A DNA stretch of 64,000 nt from Bimuria novae-zelandiae CBS 107.79 (GCA_010015655.1 ML976705.1:8717-72716), one strand, 5' to 3'; shown: positions 36,184 through 49,509, numbered from the stretch's first letter. Translations and numbers: made by a program. Notes: generated by a model from the sequence alone, not told the origin.

Positions 36184-37550
36184 GACGAGGCCTTGACCTG
36201 TGAGGAGCGAATGTACAGGCTATGGGAGAGAAATTGTGTGCTTCTTGGACATCTGCAAATCGCAACAGATGCTATGATACTTATACTCGTGACACTTAAG
36301 TGTGTTGCCTGGATCCACAGTTGCTGTCGAACCTTAGACAATTACAGGCTTGTCCAATGAAATAATCGCAGAGATGGTACCCGTAGCATTCGATAGTTTA
36401 CAGGAGCGACGCCTTCCTATTCTTTGCTCAAGATGCGTCTAGAAACTTTGCTATCACAATAATGAGCATGATAACAGAGAAATAGATTAAAGTTTACGTA
36501 TGCCTCCGCTGCAGTAGGCTCCTTTATCTATTTGCATATGCTCGGCGACCGGATTTCGCACGGAATACATGAGCGTTGACTGGTGGATGTTGCCGTACTC
36601 TCTTAATGTCTTCCGTTTTTATTGGACGAGTAATATACTATATCCTTCGTGGCGTATGAGGGGTATCTGGTCCTGTGGATTAACCACTGTCACGTCGCAG
36701 TGCTTGGAAGTTATTTCGTTCATGCGCATTGTACTGCGAAGTATGCAACGTGGTGCCAAGCTTTCGCTTCTTCATGCCCAGCGCTTTCAAGCCTTCTCCA
36801 AGATATTTTGACAACTTCGAAGTACGGGTGCCCGGTCTCCAACATGCACCGTTGCATAATCGCCGCGATATCTTATCGCACCGTGCGTACGGTATGCCTG
36901 CGCGGGCGGTATCACCGAATCGGGCGCTGCTGTGGCGCGCAAGAAACGGTTGGCAAACCTATCATTCTGAGTACGTTGAAAGTAAACATGGAGACATAGT
37001 CCGGAGTTGTGTGATTGCCGCTCCCGAGGATTGGTGCAATTTGTAGAAAGCAATAAGGATAAAGATACGCGACGATCATACCTTCCACATTAAGATCCGT
37101 TCCCCCGGCAATAGCGTGCTCGAAGCTTTACGCGCGATATCTAATTGCGCTTTGTAACCGTTAAGAATATTCTACTTCTATAGGAGTAAAAGGTCAGCCT
37201 TTTGCTCCGTCACACGCTTTAACTTTATGTTAGGATCTAAGATGTAGAAGCTAGGCATCGGCATTTATCTGTGCGCCCTAGCCAAGAAACCTAACTTAGC
37301 CACGAATCACGTGACAAGTCACGCGTCCCAGGATTATTAGGAGTCCTAGAAGTATCTCAGTATCTAAGACTTTAGGACTAAGACTATAGTATTTCTAGGA
37401 TAGTGTGAGGACGAATACGGACTCCTTTATTAAAAGAGTAAATAAGATAAGTTAGCGCTATTTTAGCTAACGTGTTTTATAAGCGAGCGTCGTATATAGG
37501 TAAGCGCCGCACTTTACTAATTTTATATACTTCTTTTATTTTATTATATA
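36184..37550. other. Promoter of G1 peptidase and repeat border
   Basis: 36184-37050 is balanced unique DNA upstream of the peptidase. Overlapping frames of 80-116 codons occur on both strands but show no motif or consistent composition. From about 37.1 kb TA steps rise and by 37.43 kb the sequence is RIPped. Confidence 0.5.
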
Positions 37551-37917
37551 ATGGCTTAGTGTAGCGCTTCTTTATTAGCTTTAAATAAAGTAGATATTTA
37601 GCTTATTATCTCTTCTATTAATTCCTATAAGATATAGAGTAACTATAATACTACTACTATCTATAGCGTGTTTAAATACGTAATTTAACGCTAACGCGCT
37701 AATAAGCCTACTTAGTATAATTATTGGCCTAACTTAAAGAAGCTTATAAAGCTAGAGGAAGAGGTAATTACTAAACATATAATTAATTAAGATTAATATA
37801 AATTTATAATTACGTACGTAGCGGAGGCTAGGTTAGCGTCTACTAGCCACGTAGCTTTATTAAGCATATAAATAGTTTTATAACGCGATTTAATTAGGTA
37901 TATAATATTTAAAAAGC
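37551..37917 (+). pseudogene. N-terminal HTH fragment of a pogo/Fot1-type transposase
   Basis: From the ATG at 37551 the plus strand gives a degraded frame containing NLKKLIKLEEEVITKHII followed by (D).D and FIITYVAEARLAS. This matches the Tc5/CENP-B helix-turn-helix of fungal pogo-like transposases ('KLT.LEE..I...I...D.RGF'). It stops abruptly at 37917, where TLH sequence begins, so the rest of the transposase is missing or lies elsewhere. Confidence 0.55.
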
Positions 37918-38870
37918 TCTAACCCAGAACGTCTAATCTAGCGAGTGTAGACTAGATTTATAACTTACTATTTATTAGGGATAAATTATTCGCGCTAGTG
38001 TAGCTTACGCGCGCATTTTATAGTATAGAGCTATACTAGAATAATACTCTAACCTAACTAGAGTTAGGTTCTTATAAGCTAATTTACCTAAAATTTAGAT
38101 TAAAAATTTAGCGCGTTAAGTTATACGCCCTAGCTAAATTATAGCCCTAGTAATTATATAGTTATAGGCGTTAGGGTTGAGCGTTAGGGTTAGAGTTAAT
38201 ATAATATAGCGACGATTAAACACTTGCGTTAATTCTAAGATATAGCGAAGTAAAGACGGGTTAAAACATAAAAAATCTAAAAGTTAGAATAATTATTATA
38301 TAAAATGTAGGAAGTCGTAGTAATGCCTATAAATTATTAGTACTTAAGAATACCTATAGCCACGTTAGTAAGGCGCTTTAATAACCTATACCCTTATTCT
38401 AGTAACCCCCGCAGCAGCATTAACTTTACTATTATAAAAGTAATTAGCGCTATAACTAAGTATTTTAAAAAATTATCTAACTATCTAGTAGCAATTTATA
38501 AAAAATATTAGTATAGTATATTACTTAATTAGGCTAGGAGTTACTTGCAGCGCGTTTACTAGGTTAGTAATAAAAAAGCCTAATTAGTAGTAAATAAGTT
38601 TAGTAGTTAGGCTAGTATAGTCTAGTACGCGAGTAAACTAGAGCTATTTTATTAAGTTATTTAGCTTATTAGTTAATTACTAGTATACGTAAATAGGTTT
38701 ATATGCTAATTAGAGCCTAATTAATGCTATAAAGTATTTTAGAATATTTACTTTGTTAAGAACTATTAGTAAACAATCTATAAATAGTCTATAAAAAGAA
38801 AACGCGATCGACTAAGTTAAATAGGATAAAAAGGCATAGAGTTACGTAGTTAGTGCGCAACATCACTCAA
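37918..38870 (+). pseudogene. TLH fragment 4: OrsD end only, opposite orientation
   Basis: Begins CTCTAACCCAG, the same terminus that bounds each copy of the array at 6.0, 9.8 and 12.56 kb (there read on the minus strand). Aligned landmarks follow: AGGGATAAATTATTCGCGCTAG at about 37978, TTACCTAAAATTTAG near 38090, the telomere-like GTTAGGGTT cluster at 38171-38190, and an OrsD trace near 38560-38750 (KKA.LVVNKFSS.ASI, then LEPN.CYKVF.NIYFVKN). No middle or helicase region follows, so it is an even shorter 3' truncation than copy 3. RIP is very heavy. Confidence 0.75.
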
Positions 38871-40885
38871 TGCGCAACCCTAACATAATCGCGACGTTAA
38901 TAATGTAAGGCTATAAAGCTCCATATAAAAGCTATTATTACTAGATTTTTTAATAGAGAGGTTTCCTAAGTCTGTAAATAATTGCTAGCGACTTAGATTA
39001 TAAATATCTACTTAGTGTTCTAATTAGATAGCTATTACGCGATAATAGCGTTAATAGCGTAAATACTACTATATTAACGCGTATAGGTACTAGCGTAGGT
39101 TTTTTCCTTTTTATAACCTTATAAGTAGCTTTTAAGGCTCTTTAACTTCCCTTTTTAGCAATTTTAAGATGTCCTTAAAGTTATTATTAAGTCTTATAAG
39201 TTTATTAACAAAGGTATTACTTAATAGCCTAATTAGCTTTCTTTTCAGCGCGCGTATTTTTAGCTACTACCTACGCAACGTGCCTCTCCTAAAATAAATA
39301 AGTTTTAAGCTACTTATTTACTTTTTATATCTCTTATTACTAACTTTTTTAGAGTTATAATTATTCCTTTTTAGCCTTTTATTAACTAAGAAAATCGTGC
39401 GCTTTATATACTTAAGTAGGTAACTAAAAAATAGCTCCTCTATGCTACTCTTTAGGCTACACTAAAGGTAGAGTCTAACCCTTTATTTAATACTATTTTT
39501 TATTCTTTAGGGCCTATTAAAGGCCCTTATTCTCGTGCACTAGAAGTTACTTTTATATAAAAATTAAATATATTATTTAGCTAAGCTTGCGCAACTCCTT
39601 AGTCGCGATATCTTTAATAATAAAGTATAATAGTTGCTTTATTTTACGCTAATTTAATACGCTAAGTACTAATATAGAGCTTTCTTATAATCTTACCTTT
39701 AGAGAGGACTCCTTATTAAATTACTTAAGAATAAGTATAGAATCTAGTAGTGTAACAGGAACAATCGCTCGTCGACACGAGAACCCTTGGCCAGTTAAGA
39801 CAGGATTCGAGATCATCCGAAAACCGACACTTATCCGTATCGGACCAATTTCAGATCTATCAGACCGATGGGGAACTACAGATCCGATTTAGATCTATTT
39901 CGGATCTATTAGACCGACGGTAAACCTAGGGTAGATATGTGCTAGCTAGCTTTCTAGGAAAAAGGTGTATTTAGAGGAGCTTAAGGCCTTTATAGTTTAG
40001 TACCCTTTCCGTATCCTTTTATACTAGGCCTATAGGCACTTAATTTATTTAAGGCTACTTTCTTATATACGCACTCCTATATGCCTCTGCTAAAAGATAC
40101 GCTAATATTAATTCTTTAAGTAACCTGCGCCGATACAAGTAGTAAGATTAGTAGTAATAAAGTAAAAAAGGATAGGGTTAAAGAAAGGAGAAAAATAAAA
40201 AGGAAAAGTGTATAGCGTGCGTTCTAGTAGTAAGAGTAGATATAATAAGATCTATAGTATAGATTAATATAAAAGTAGCAAGAGGCATATACTAGTATAA
40301 AATAGTTATATAGGTAGTTAGCACGGTAGGTAAACTAGTATAGTATTTATATAGTAGTAGGCGATAGAGAAAGTGCACACGACGTTTAATAGTATTAGTA
40401 GGCTAAAAGCTAGTAGAGTAAGGAGATAATTAAGAAGATTAAGTAGAAAATCTAGTTTAAGCTATATTTAGGCTATTTTTAGTATAGAGTACCGCAGGAG
40501 ATGTATAGTTAATAAGAGAAAAATAGTTATAGGCGGTATTAGTAGTTAGTAGATAGTAATTACTAGTATTACGGGGTTTTAGTAGGCGCGTTAATAGGAA
40601 TTATGTATAAGGGTAATAACACTATTAAGGAGCATTAGGCCTAGCGATTAGTAAAATAAGGGATTAATAGATTAATAAAAGGGTTAATTTAGTATTTTAG
40701 GGCTAGGTAGCTATTAGATTTTATAGAAAGTAATTATTTAGTAGCCAAGTTTTATTAGATTACTTAATTATTAGATAAGTAGTAGCTATAAAGAAGAATA
40801 ATATATGCTACTATATAGCGCTAGTATCTTAATAAGCTATAAACTACTATGCTTAACTAGATTACCAAAAACTCGTTACTTAGTC

Positions 40886-40981
40886 TAGCATAGTAACGTA
40901 CTATAGTAGTGGTAGATTAGCGTTGCCTCTTTATCCTATCTAGCATGCTAACGTCCTATAGTAGTAGTAGATTGGCCTTAA
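40886..40981 (+). repeat. Tandem ~36-bp motif, with an inverted third copy at 41653-41691
   Basis: TAGCATAGTAACGTACTATAGTAGTGGTAGATT (from 40886) and TAGCATGCTAACGTCCTATAGTAGTAGTAGATT (from 40941) are direct copies. The reverse complement of 41653-41691 is a third copy with about 36 of 40 bases matching the second. Copies 2 and 3 form an inverted pair about 750 bp apart, which could be the ends of a small element. Confidence 0.6.
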
Positions 40982-41396
40982 CTCTTCGCTTAGCTAGTCG
41001 TACGTATACCGCTTTAAAAAAGATTTTCTATATTAGTAGGATTTGGAAGTGGTTCCACGCGCACAAGAGACTTACCTATATACTACTAATCTTTACTAAT
41101 ACCTTCTAAGGTATTATTATTAGGGCCTTATCCTACCTATTTAGCCTTTTATACTAGTATCTCTTTATAACGCTTACCTTATAAATCTTAGCGTTAATAC
41201 TCCTTAGTTCCCTTATTTAGGCAAATTTTAAATATAAAGGACTATATTCTTAACCTAAAAAATCTATTAAGAATCGTGCTACAGGTTCTTTATTAAGCTA
41301 AAAATAAGTACATAATTAGCACGCTAATTAGAGCTAAAAAGACCTTATCTAGCGTACTATATTACTTTAGCTTATTAATAAGGTTATGTCGCGGGA

Positions 41397-41634
41397 ATTA
41401 TCCCTTGGAGGTACCCTAATCGGAAAGGATCAAGTGGAACGGGTAAACATAACACTAAATACTTAGTATAAATACTACTCTTACAGTAACTTTTTATATG
41501 TTACTAATTAATTAATTCGATCTCCGAACTATATACTATCCAGCTCGTTTTACCCTCTCTAGGTTATAATACACGTTAGGCGTACCTTTTTTATTTACAC
41601 GTGCACTGTCTATGCTAGCGCTAACCACGTTACA
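41397..41634. repeat. Possible LTR or element end (238 bp)
   Basis: TGTCGCGGGAATTATCCC at the left and CCACGTTACA at the right give a TG...CA unit. It is more balanced in composition than its surroundings and contains TATA-like and CCTCTCTAGG stretches. No duplicate copy and no matching target duplication were found, so the call is tentative. Confidence 0.3.
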
Positions 41635-43046
41635 GTAATTAAGTAATAAAATAAGACTAATCTACTACTACCGCAGGACGTTAGCATGCTAAACTAAGCA
41701 AAAATATAACGTTAAACTACCTCTATAGAACATCTTGGATACAAGTTATAAAGGTATTTTTAATATACGCCACTTTGCTTCGAAAAATAATAAGAGGATT
41801 ATAGCTAATAATAGAAGTATATAGTTTTAGATAGATAGTTAGGTAGACTTATTAGATCTATATATAGCGTCTATATAAGTAAATATAATAATAAGCGCGA
41901 TTCTAAAAAAGGATAAAAATATATTAAGGTTATAGAGGATAGTGCGGGAGCTGTAAAGCGTACGTTTACGCTACGTATTTCTAACTAGAGAGGATAAACA
42001 CGAATAAGAACTTAGTTATTAATAAAAACTTAGGGTAGTTAAAGTAAAAAAGATAGTATATTTAAAAACTTAGTAATAATTAGTAGCAAGCGGCGCGTTA
42101 TTAATATTAGTAAAAAAAAGGATAAGGTTCTACGCTAGACTTAAATTATTAAGTACGTGCTATATAAGAAAAGGGTAATAATAAAATAATAAGAAAGGAG
42201 TAGAGGGTTATAGCTACGTAGTTGCCATTTAAAAAAGGCAAGTACCTATCTATAAAGAGAGAGTAATAGGACTATTTATAAAGTAATAAAGTAAGTGCTA
42301 GGTTAAAAGAATATTAGTTTTTACTTAGTAAAGTAAGAATAAGCCTTGCATGTCGTGCTAAATAGATAGGCACCTTTTATTATTATTATTTTAGTAGACT
42401 AAGGTAAGCGTCTAGTCTTTTAGCGTATAAGCTTATATAGAAAATAACGTAATAACATAGGTCGTCGTCCCGTATTAAGCCTAAATTAAGGACCTACAAG
42501 CCCGAGTGCGGAAATCTAGTATCGACTCTAGCTTTTCGGGGCGTTATTAGTACCTAATATCGCTAGCGAGACGTTTGCCTATAGAAACTTTTTTAATTAC
42601 GTAAAATATACTAATATAGCAAGAGGCTACTACGCTAAGTAGTTATAAATATAATAAACTTTTTACTAGTAGGCTACACGAGTTCTAGACGAAACTTAAG
42701 TATAAAAGTACTATAATATAAAGAGTGGAGGATTAAGGGGGTTACTAAGGATATAATAGAGAAAACTTAGTAGTGGCTTAGATAGAAAACTCTTAAGTTT
42801 ATAGAAATAGATATCTATAAGCGAGAGGTATAACCACCTCTATTACTAGCATAGAGAGAGAGAGAGAGAAAGAAAAAGAGAAAGCAAACACTAGTAACTT
42901 TTTAATAACTATATATATAACTATAGGCGGCGTACCTTCTTAATAGAACCACCTAGTAAAGAAGAGGAATATTAATAATAGAGTAAATAATGCCTAAAAT
43001 ACCACTATTCTAGTGCTTAATATAGTAGGACTACGTAGCAGTACAT

Positions 43047-43514
43047 TGTTAAGATCCTAAAGGGGTAGCTAGTCCCTAAGGGGCTAAGGTTAGTTCTCGG
43101 GCAAGAATACTATAGTAGGATAAAATAGGGTTGTAGTAATAGCTTACGCTTGTTACTAGGACGTTGGTATTAAAGGTATATATAGTATAATTAAATTAAC
43201 AAGGTTGCTTATTTAGATCTAAATAATAGATTAATAAACAGGTTAAACACGATAGTAGAAGACTACTATCGTAGTTATATATATACATGTCCTAAACTGC
43301 TCGCTAACAAGCGCTTACTAGCGAGCGCTCTTTGGCAAGCGCTCTCTTTAAAGCGCTCTCTAGTAAGCGCTCGTTGGCAAGCACTCTCTATAGAGTAGTT
43401 ACGTAACTTAGCGCTATATAGCGTAGTCGCGTAATAACTAGTTATTTATAGGAAATATTATAAAAGGTTAGGTATAAAACTAGTATAGCCTCCCTAAGAT
43501 CTTAGATCTTAATA
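43047..43514 (-). repeat. Gypsy LTR, left (3' LTR), 468 bp
   Basis: Contains a cluster of AGCGCT palindromes at about 43299-43395 (AAGCGCTC/GAGCGCTC repeated). It is 14 bp longer than the right LTR, all of it one extra AACAAGCGCTTACT-like unit near 43305-43320. The last bases GATCTTAATA are the RIP form of GATCCTAACA. Confidence 0.93.
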
Positions 43515-43617
43515 TTATCCCCTCCCTAAATTTATCCTTAAATTACGTGTTAGGTTTTACGTTTTTTTATATAAGCGTAACCCCGCTCTTATATTTATAA
43601 ATATAACGTTAGTTACT

Positions 43618-44046
43618 ATGCCTGCTAAGTCTACTACTTATAAACTCTATTTATATAATAAAATTCTTTAAGCTAATTCTATTACCAAGCACCCTTACTT
43701 TAAGTATAAGTCTAAAGGTTAAAAGTATTATATTATGCCTAAGTTAGGTTTAAAATATACTAAGTATATTCGCCTTAGCTATTTATGCGTTAATATGTCT
43801 TAGGCGTCTTTAGGCAAGACACGAGAGAAGTATAGGAAAAAGATTAAAAAAGATAAAAAGTAACTAGCTATAGTTATTTCTTATTTATTAAAAAATAAAA
43901 AAATCCTAGCGCAGGCTAATAAGCGTGCGTGTAAAAAGACGTTATATCTTATATTTAATCTAGCTACTAAAGGAGAGGTGGTAAATGCTAAGGTAGTTAA
44001 TTATCCTATTGTAAATGCGTTGGTTGGGTATTCGCCCGCTATATAG
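43618..44046 (+). pseudogene. Antisense accessory ORF inside the Gypsy element
   Basis: Directly after the 3' LTR, on the strand opposite gag-pol, ATG at 43618 opens a frame MPAKSTTYKLYLYNKIL. It stays readable for about 140 codons with only four internal stops (two of them TAA/TAG in GLN-like contexts near 43669 and 43801, plus 43723 and 43861). All four can be made from CAA/CAG by one C-to-T change. Composition is Lys/Tyr/Ser-rich, with KTREKYRKKIKKDKK near the middle and LAQANKRACKKTL later. No family is recognised. Some LTR elements in other kingdoms carry an extra antisense gene in this position; here it is inferred from the reading frame only. Confidence 0.5.
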
Positions 44047-47000
44047 TCGATATTAGGTTTGGTAGATAGGATATCTTCTTTGCCCTAACCTTTATCTTAG
44101 GTGCGTAAGTCTGTGTAGGTTATAACTTCCCTAATAGTTTTTTTAGGCTTCCTTAGTCTCTTCGTGCGTTAATTATTATAGTGTTGTAAGTTTTGTTTCC
44201 TTTAAAACTCTCTCTTATTACTCTAGTATAATAATAGTAATTATAGATCTTATTTCCCGCTTTCTTTAAGAGCTATTAGCAGTTCTTATAAAGTTCTAAT
44301 TTAGATTTTTATATATTTTCTAAGTGTAGGTATCCTTTCCACTTAACTAACTATTCCTATAAAAATTTATTATTTTAGAAGTCTTCTTATCCTACTTCTC
44401 TATATTTTAGGAGTATTTTTACTTTAAATTCGTTTTCTTCCTCTAGCTAGTAGTAGAAGGTTGTTTTAACTAGTGTCTTAGGGCCTATAAGTTTAAGTTA
44501 GTCTATATAAAATACTAAATATATCTTAGCGTCTAGCGATAGTTCTAATTAATAGTTAATTAGTAATACTTATTTAATAATAAAAAATAGTTTAACTTTA
44601 ATATAATCTAGTTTTTTGTGCTTCCTCTTCTGTGTTTAAAGATTTTTTATAAGTAGATATGCTTTATCCCCCTTTTTTAGCTAAGGTTCCGTTTTTCTTT
44701 TTTAGTTTATATAGGAAATACTTTACTATTAAGCTTTCTTAAGATTCTCTTAGAGTTATATATATATTTTTTTATAGTTTCTACTATATTTATTGCTTCT
44801 TCTGTCCTAATTGCTGTAGGGAGTTTTGAATTAAAGAGATGTAGGTGTCTTCCGTGGTTTACGTAAAATAGTATAAATCCTGTTACTACTAATATCTTGT
44901 TGTTATATACTAACTATGCTATAAGTAGTAAGGAAATCTAGTTATTCTTCTAGTTATTACAGTAGATGCGTAGGTACGTTTTAATTATTTAATTTATACG
45001 TTCTGTTTGTCCGTTAGTTTATAAATAATATGCTGTTAATAGTTTCTGTTTCGTTTTAATTAGTGCTATAAGGGTTATCTAATAGTTGAAGGTGAAGAGT
45101 TTATTTCTATCGCTAATAATTATTTTTAGAATACTATAGTGTTGTATAAGCTAATTTAGGATAAGAAATGCAAGTTCTTTTACTATAGTTATCTTCTAGC
45201 ATAGTAGTAATTCTACGTATATAGTAAATTAATATATAATATTTAATATTATATTATAGGTGATTCCTGTTGCAGGATCCTTTAACTTTAGTAGTCCTAT
45301 AACGAAGTCTATAGCGATGTTTTCCTATAGTATAATAGGTATTTAGATTACTTGCATCTCTCTATACTTAAGATATGTAGCGTGCTTATTACGCTGGCAA
45401 TCTACGCATTTACAGATATATATAGTTACTACTTCTTTAATTCCCTTAAAGCTGTAATTCCGCTAGATAAGATCTATTATTTTTCTAATTCCTAGGTATC
45501 TATACACTAGGTTATTGTAGTATTACTATATAATTTTAGTTTATAGTTCCTTGGGTACTTCGCGTGTGAGTACAAGGAGTTAATTAAGTTTAGCTATAAG
45601 TTCTAAAGAACTATTAGGGTTTTTCTTTAGTATTATAAAGTATATTTTAATCTTTCCTCCTTTATTATTTATTCTACTAAGGGCATCTGCTCTTCCGTTT
45701 TCTTTGTCTAGGGTGTACATAATTTTAAATTTATATTATCTTAGTGTTTCTAACTATCTTGCTTATTATTAGGTTAGTTCTTTTATAGTTATAAAGCGTA
45801 TAAGATTCTTGTAGTCTATAAAGATTATAAGTTTTAAGTAACTATGTGCATAGATCCTTTAGTATTTAATAGCTTTTACTATCGCAAGTAATTTCTTATC
45901 GTGTACTTTATATTATAATTCTTTAGATGTAAACTTGTGTGCGTAGTAAGTTACTAGGTGCCATTTACTATTCTTTTCCTACTTTACGCATACTCTAACC
46001 GCTAAGTTACTTACGTCTGTTTTAATACGCAAAGGTTTATTATCTTAAAAGTATATAAAGACTAGTAGCATAATGCATGCTTCTTATAGCGTTTAGAATA
46101 CTTATTTATATTTTTTTATCTAGTTAAAAGGTCTGTCTTTCTTCGTAAGGTTAGTAAGTAGTAGTGTAATTCTAGAGTAGTCTATTATAAATTATCTATT
46201 AAATTTAGTAAATCTAAGAAAGACTTATACTTTTTTAAGGTTAGTAGGTAACTTCTACTTCCTTACTTTTTTAATCTTTAAAGGGCTTACTTAGATGCTT
46301 TTAGTATTAATAACATATCCTAGGAACTCTAGTTCTATAACATAGAATTTGTATTTTTCTAATTTTAGTTATAGGTTAGCACTATTTAGCGCTTATAGTA
46401 CTATTTATATATGCTATATATAATCCTTCTCCAGCTTAGAGAATACTAGGATATTATTAAGGTAGGCAACTATAAATATGTTAAAGTAGTTTTATAGTAT
46501 ATTATTAATTATTACTTAAAATGTTACTAGTGCATTCGTGAGTCTAAAGGGCATAACTTAGTACTTAAATAGTTTATATCTAGTTTAAAAGGCTGTCTTC
46601 CACTTATTACCTACTACTATTTATATAAGGTAGTATCTGTCTTGTAGGTTAAATTACGTAAATATCTTAGCTTGTCCTAGCCTATCTTAAGATTCTTGTA
46701 TATATAGTAGTAAGTATTTATTCTTAATTATTATATTATTTAGCCTCCTATAATTAATGCATAGACGTTATATTCTATCCTTCTTTACAATAAATATTAG
46801 GAGTAAGGCTGCTAGCAATTCTAACTTACGTATTTATTACTTATTAAAGGCTTTCTTTAGGAATTCGCGTGTCTATTAGAGTTCCTTTTTACTCTAGCTA
46901 TATAGTGGTCTAAAAGGCGGCGTTTTTCCTTCTTCGAGAATAATGCGGTAGTCTTAGTGTATATACTTAGGAAGGGCGTTTGCTCCTTTCTCTTCCTAAA

Positions 47001-49509
47001 ATAAATAACTTTATTCTTTATATTTATTAGAAATATTAAAAAGTGTGCTATTCTCTTCGTGCTTATACTTTATAACTTAGTAGTTCTTACTAGCGTTTAC
47101 TAAGTTAATTTCGCGTTTATTAACTTTTAGTTATAAGACTATATTATTAATAGCTCTCTTATTTACTATTATGCTTTGTTAATGCGTAGGCTTTACTTAT
47201 AATATATAGTTATAGCGCTTAAAGGATAGCTCTTTCTTTTTTTAGTTAATTATAGGGTTATGATTTCTTAGCTAGAGTAATTTTAGAATTACGTTGTAAT
47301 TAGCTTCCTTAATAATGTTAAGGGTAATTAATTCCTAGTGTCTATAGATCGTGAGGGTGGTCTTAACCTTATATTTAATTATTACCTTGCCGGGCATTAG
47401 CTATCTATTTACGATATAGATAGTATAGGGTATAGCCTTCTTGCGCTTATAAAGTCCTGCTCTATTAAGTGCTTTTCTTAATATATAACTCTTTTATACT
47501 CTTAAGTCTAGCATGGCTTTTATTTATGTTTCTTTAAGCTATACTAGTAGCTTAATTAATACCTAACTATTAGTAGCATTTACTTCTTTAAAGGCGTTTT
47601 CCCGCCTGAGCCTAGGTCTAAAAAAGACATTTTCTTTATAACTAGCTCTATAGAATTAATGCGTCCTTTATTCTTCTTTCCTTAAGGCTATTACTAGGCC
47701 TCTTTTAAGAGAGCTTCATTGTCTTCTTCCTTTATTACTATTTTAATCTTAAGAGTTGTAGTCTCTTTTAGTATACGATTAAATCCATGCTTGTTCTTCT
47801 ACTCCTTATATTTTTTATAGTTAAGGTGTAAGCATGTTTGCTATTTATTTAATACGTATTTTTTATTAACTAGTAGTAATATTACTTAGTTTAGTACCTA
47901 ATTAAAATATAAAAAGTATTGCGTTTTACGTTTATCTTAGAGGTAAATATCGTAGTAGATAATAGGGCAGTCAAACTACTCTTATCTATATTATTAGTAT
48001 ATTTAGGGAAAATAGCTATATTTCTTAGCTTAGTAATAAATAGTATATTAATCTTCTCTATAGAGGGTCTATTAAATAGTCTCGTGAGTAGGGTTGCGGT
48101 AGTCTAGGTTATACTTAGGTTTATAGTTTAGGTTTTTATTTAGGTACTTCTTCTTAGGGTCTTCGTAGGCGTAGTAATAATCTGCCATTTCTTATACTAC
48201 TTTACTAACTAGGTTAAGTTAGTAAGCGTAGAAGAATACTTCTACATAGTCTTATTATTCTATTACTATAAATCTAAAGTCTCCCTCCCTTAGTTAGTGT
48301 TTTTTTAAAAAGTTAAAAACATTTGTCGTCTTACTAATAACTAGTTTATTCTAGCTAGGGTAAGGCGTAAAAGATTAAGGTATTAGTTCCTTCTTCTTTT
48401 CCTTTTTATCTAAACCTTTATATATATCCTTATAAAGTTATAAGTTAGGGTCCCTAATCGCTCTAATCCTTTGTCGTAGATATTAATTTATTTAATAACG
48501 TTTACTACTTACTATTCTTTATTAGTGGTTTCTTCCTTGTTAATAGTTAGTATATTTAACTGTCTAGTAATCTTATTCTTAGATTTGCAGTTCCTGGCTA
48601 TATGGCCTAGTTTACTATATATAAAGTATTTACGCGTCTCGGTCCCCTATTGTCGGGTTCTATCTAAGATACGTTAGTTAGGCTTTTAGAAGCCTATAGC
48701 CTTTCCTATTCCCTTTTCTATGTTATTAAACTAGATATTTTTTATAAGTTAGGGTCCGTAGTAGTTACGTTACTAGCAATAAGGTACTTTTAGTAACGCC
48801 CTATAAACTATAGGTGCCTATTATTTAAAACTAGCGTTTTTTAGGTTCCTGCAGAACTCTTCTTGCAAGGCAAACTACTCCCTATTAATATAAATAGTCT
48901 TTTTATATAGTTTCTTTAATATTTTTATTTTTATACTATTATATAAGAGTTCCTCGCGCACGTTGCGTTTAAGGCCTTATTTATATATTATTTTAAGAGA
49001 TTTATCTTTTTAGTTAAGTTGCACTATATACTTGCGGAACTTAGCTATATATTTAGCTATAAATTAGTATTAGTAAACTATTTAGATTACTCGTCTAGTA
49101 ATAGCTGTCTTATTAGTAATTTTAAATATTTATTAAAGGTATATTTTAAAGTTATTATAGTCTTTAATAATATTAATTGTATTAGTATACTTATTAATAT
49201 ACTCCTTATTTTTGTTATCGTGGTCTATGTCTAAGTGCTTAACTAGGTAGGGACAGATCTATTCTTTAGCGCTTCCTTATATATAGGTTATAGTAAAGAT
49301 AACCTTCTTCTTGTCTTTAAGGTCTTAGTTCTAGTTAAAAAAGTAGAGGTCTAGCTATAAGAGCCAGGTATTAAGGAGGGTATAATTACTATTATATAAG
49401 TTAGGTTTATGTGCCTTGTTCTTGCCATTCCCTATAGGGGTGACATAGTTATCTAAAGCCATGGAAGAGGTAGGGGTCCTATTAGTATTTATATTAAGGG
49501 TGTTTAAAA

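Larger units (their letters stand above)
38871..43041. other. RIPped repeat graveyard, mostly unassigned
   Basis: AT-rich, CA-poor. Weak traces only: a Lys/Ala-rich minus-strand tail at about 39100-39420 resembling the C-terminus of DDE transposases, a balanced island at about 39757-39960 starting TGTAACAGG with an internal direct repeat (AGATCTATCAGACCGATGG / GGATCTATTAGACCGACGG), and a balanced island near 42450-42560. No intact frame above about 60 codons. Likely several nested elements. Confidence 0.5.
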
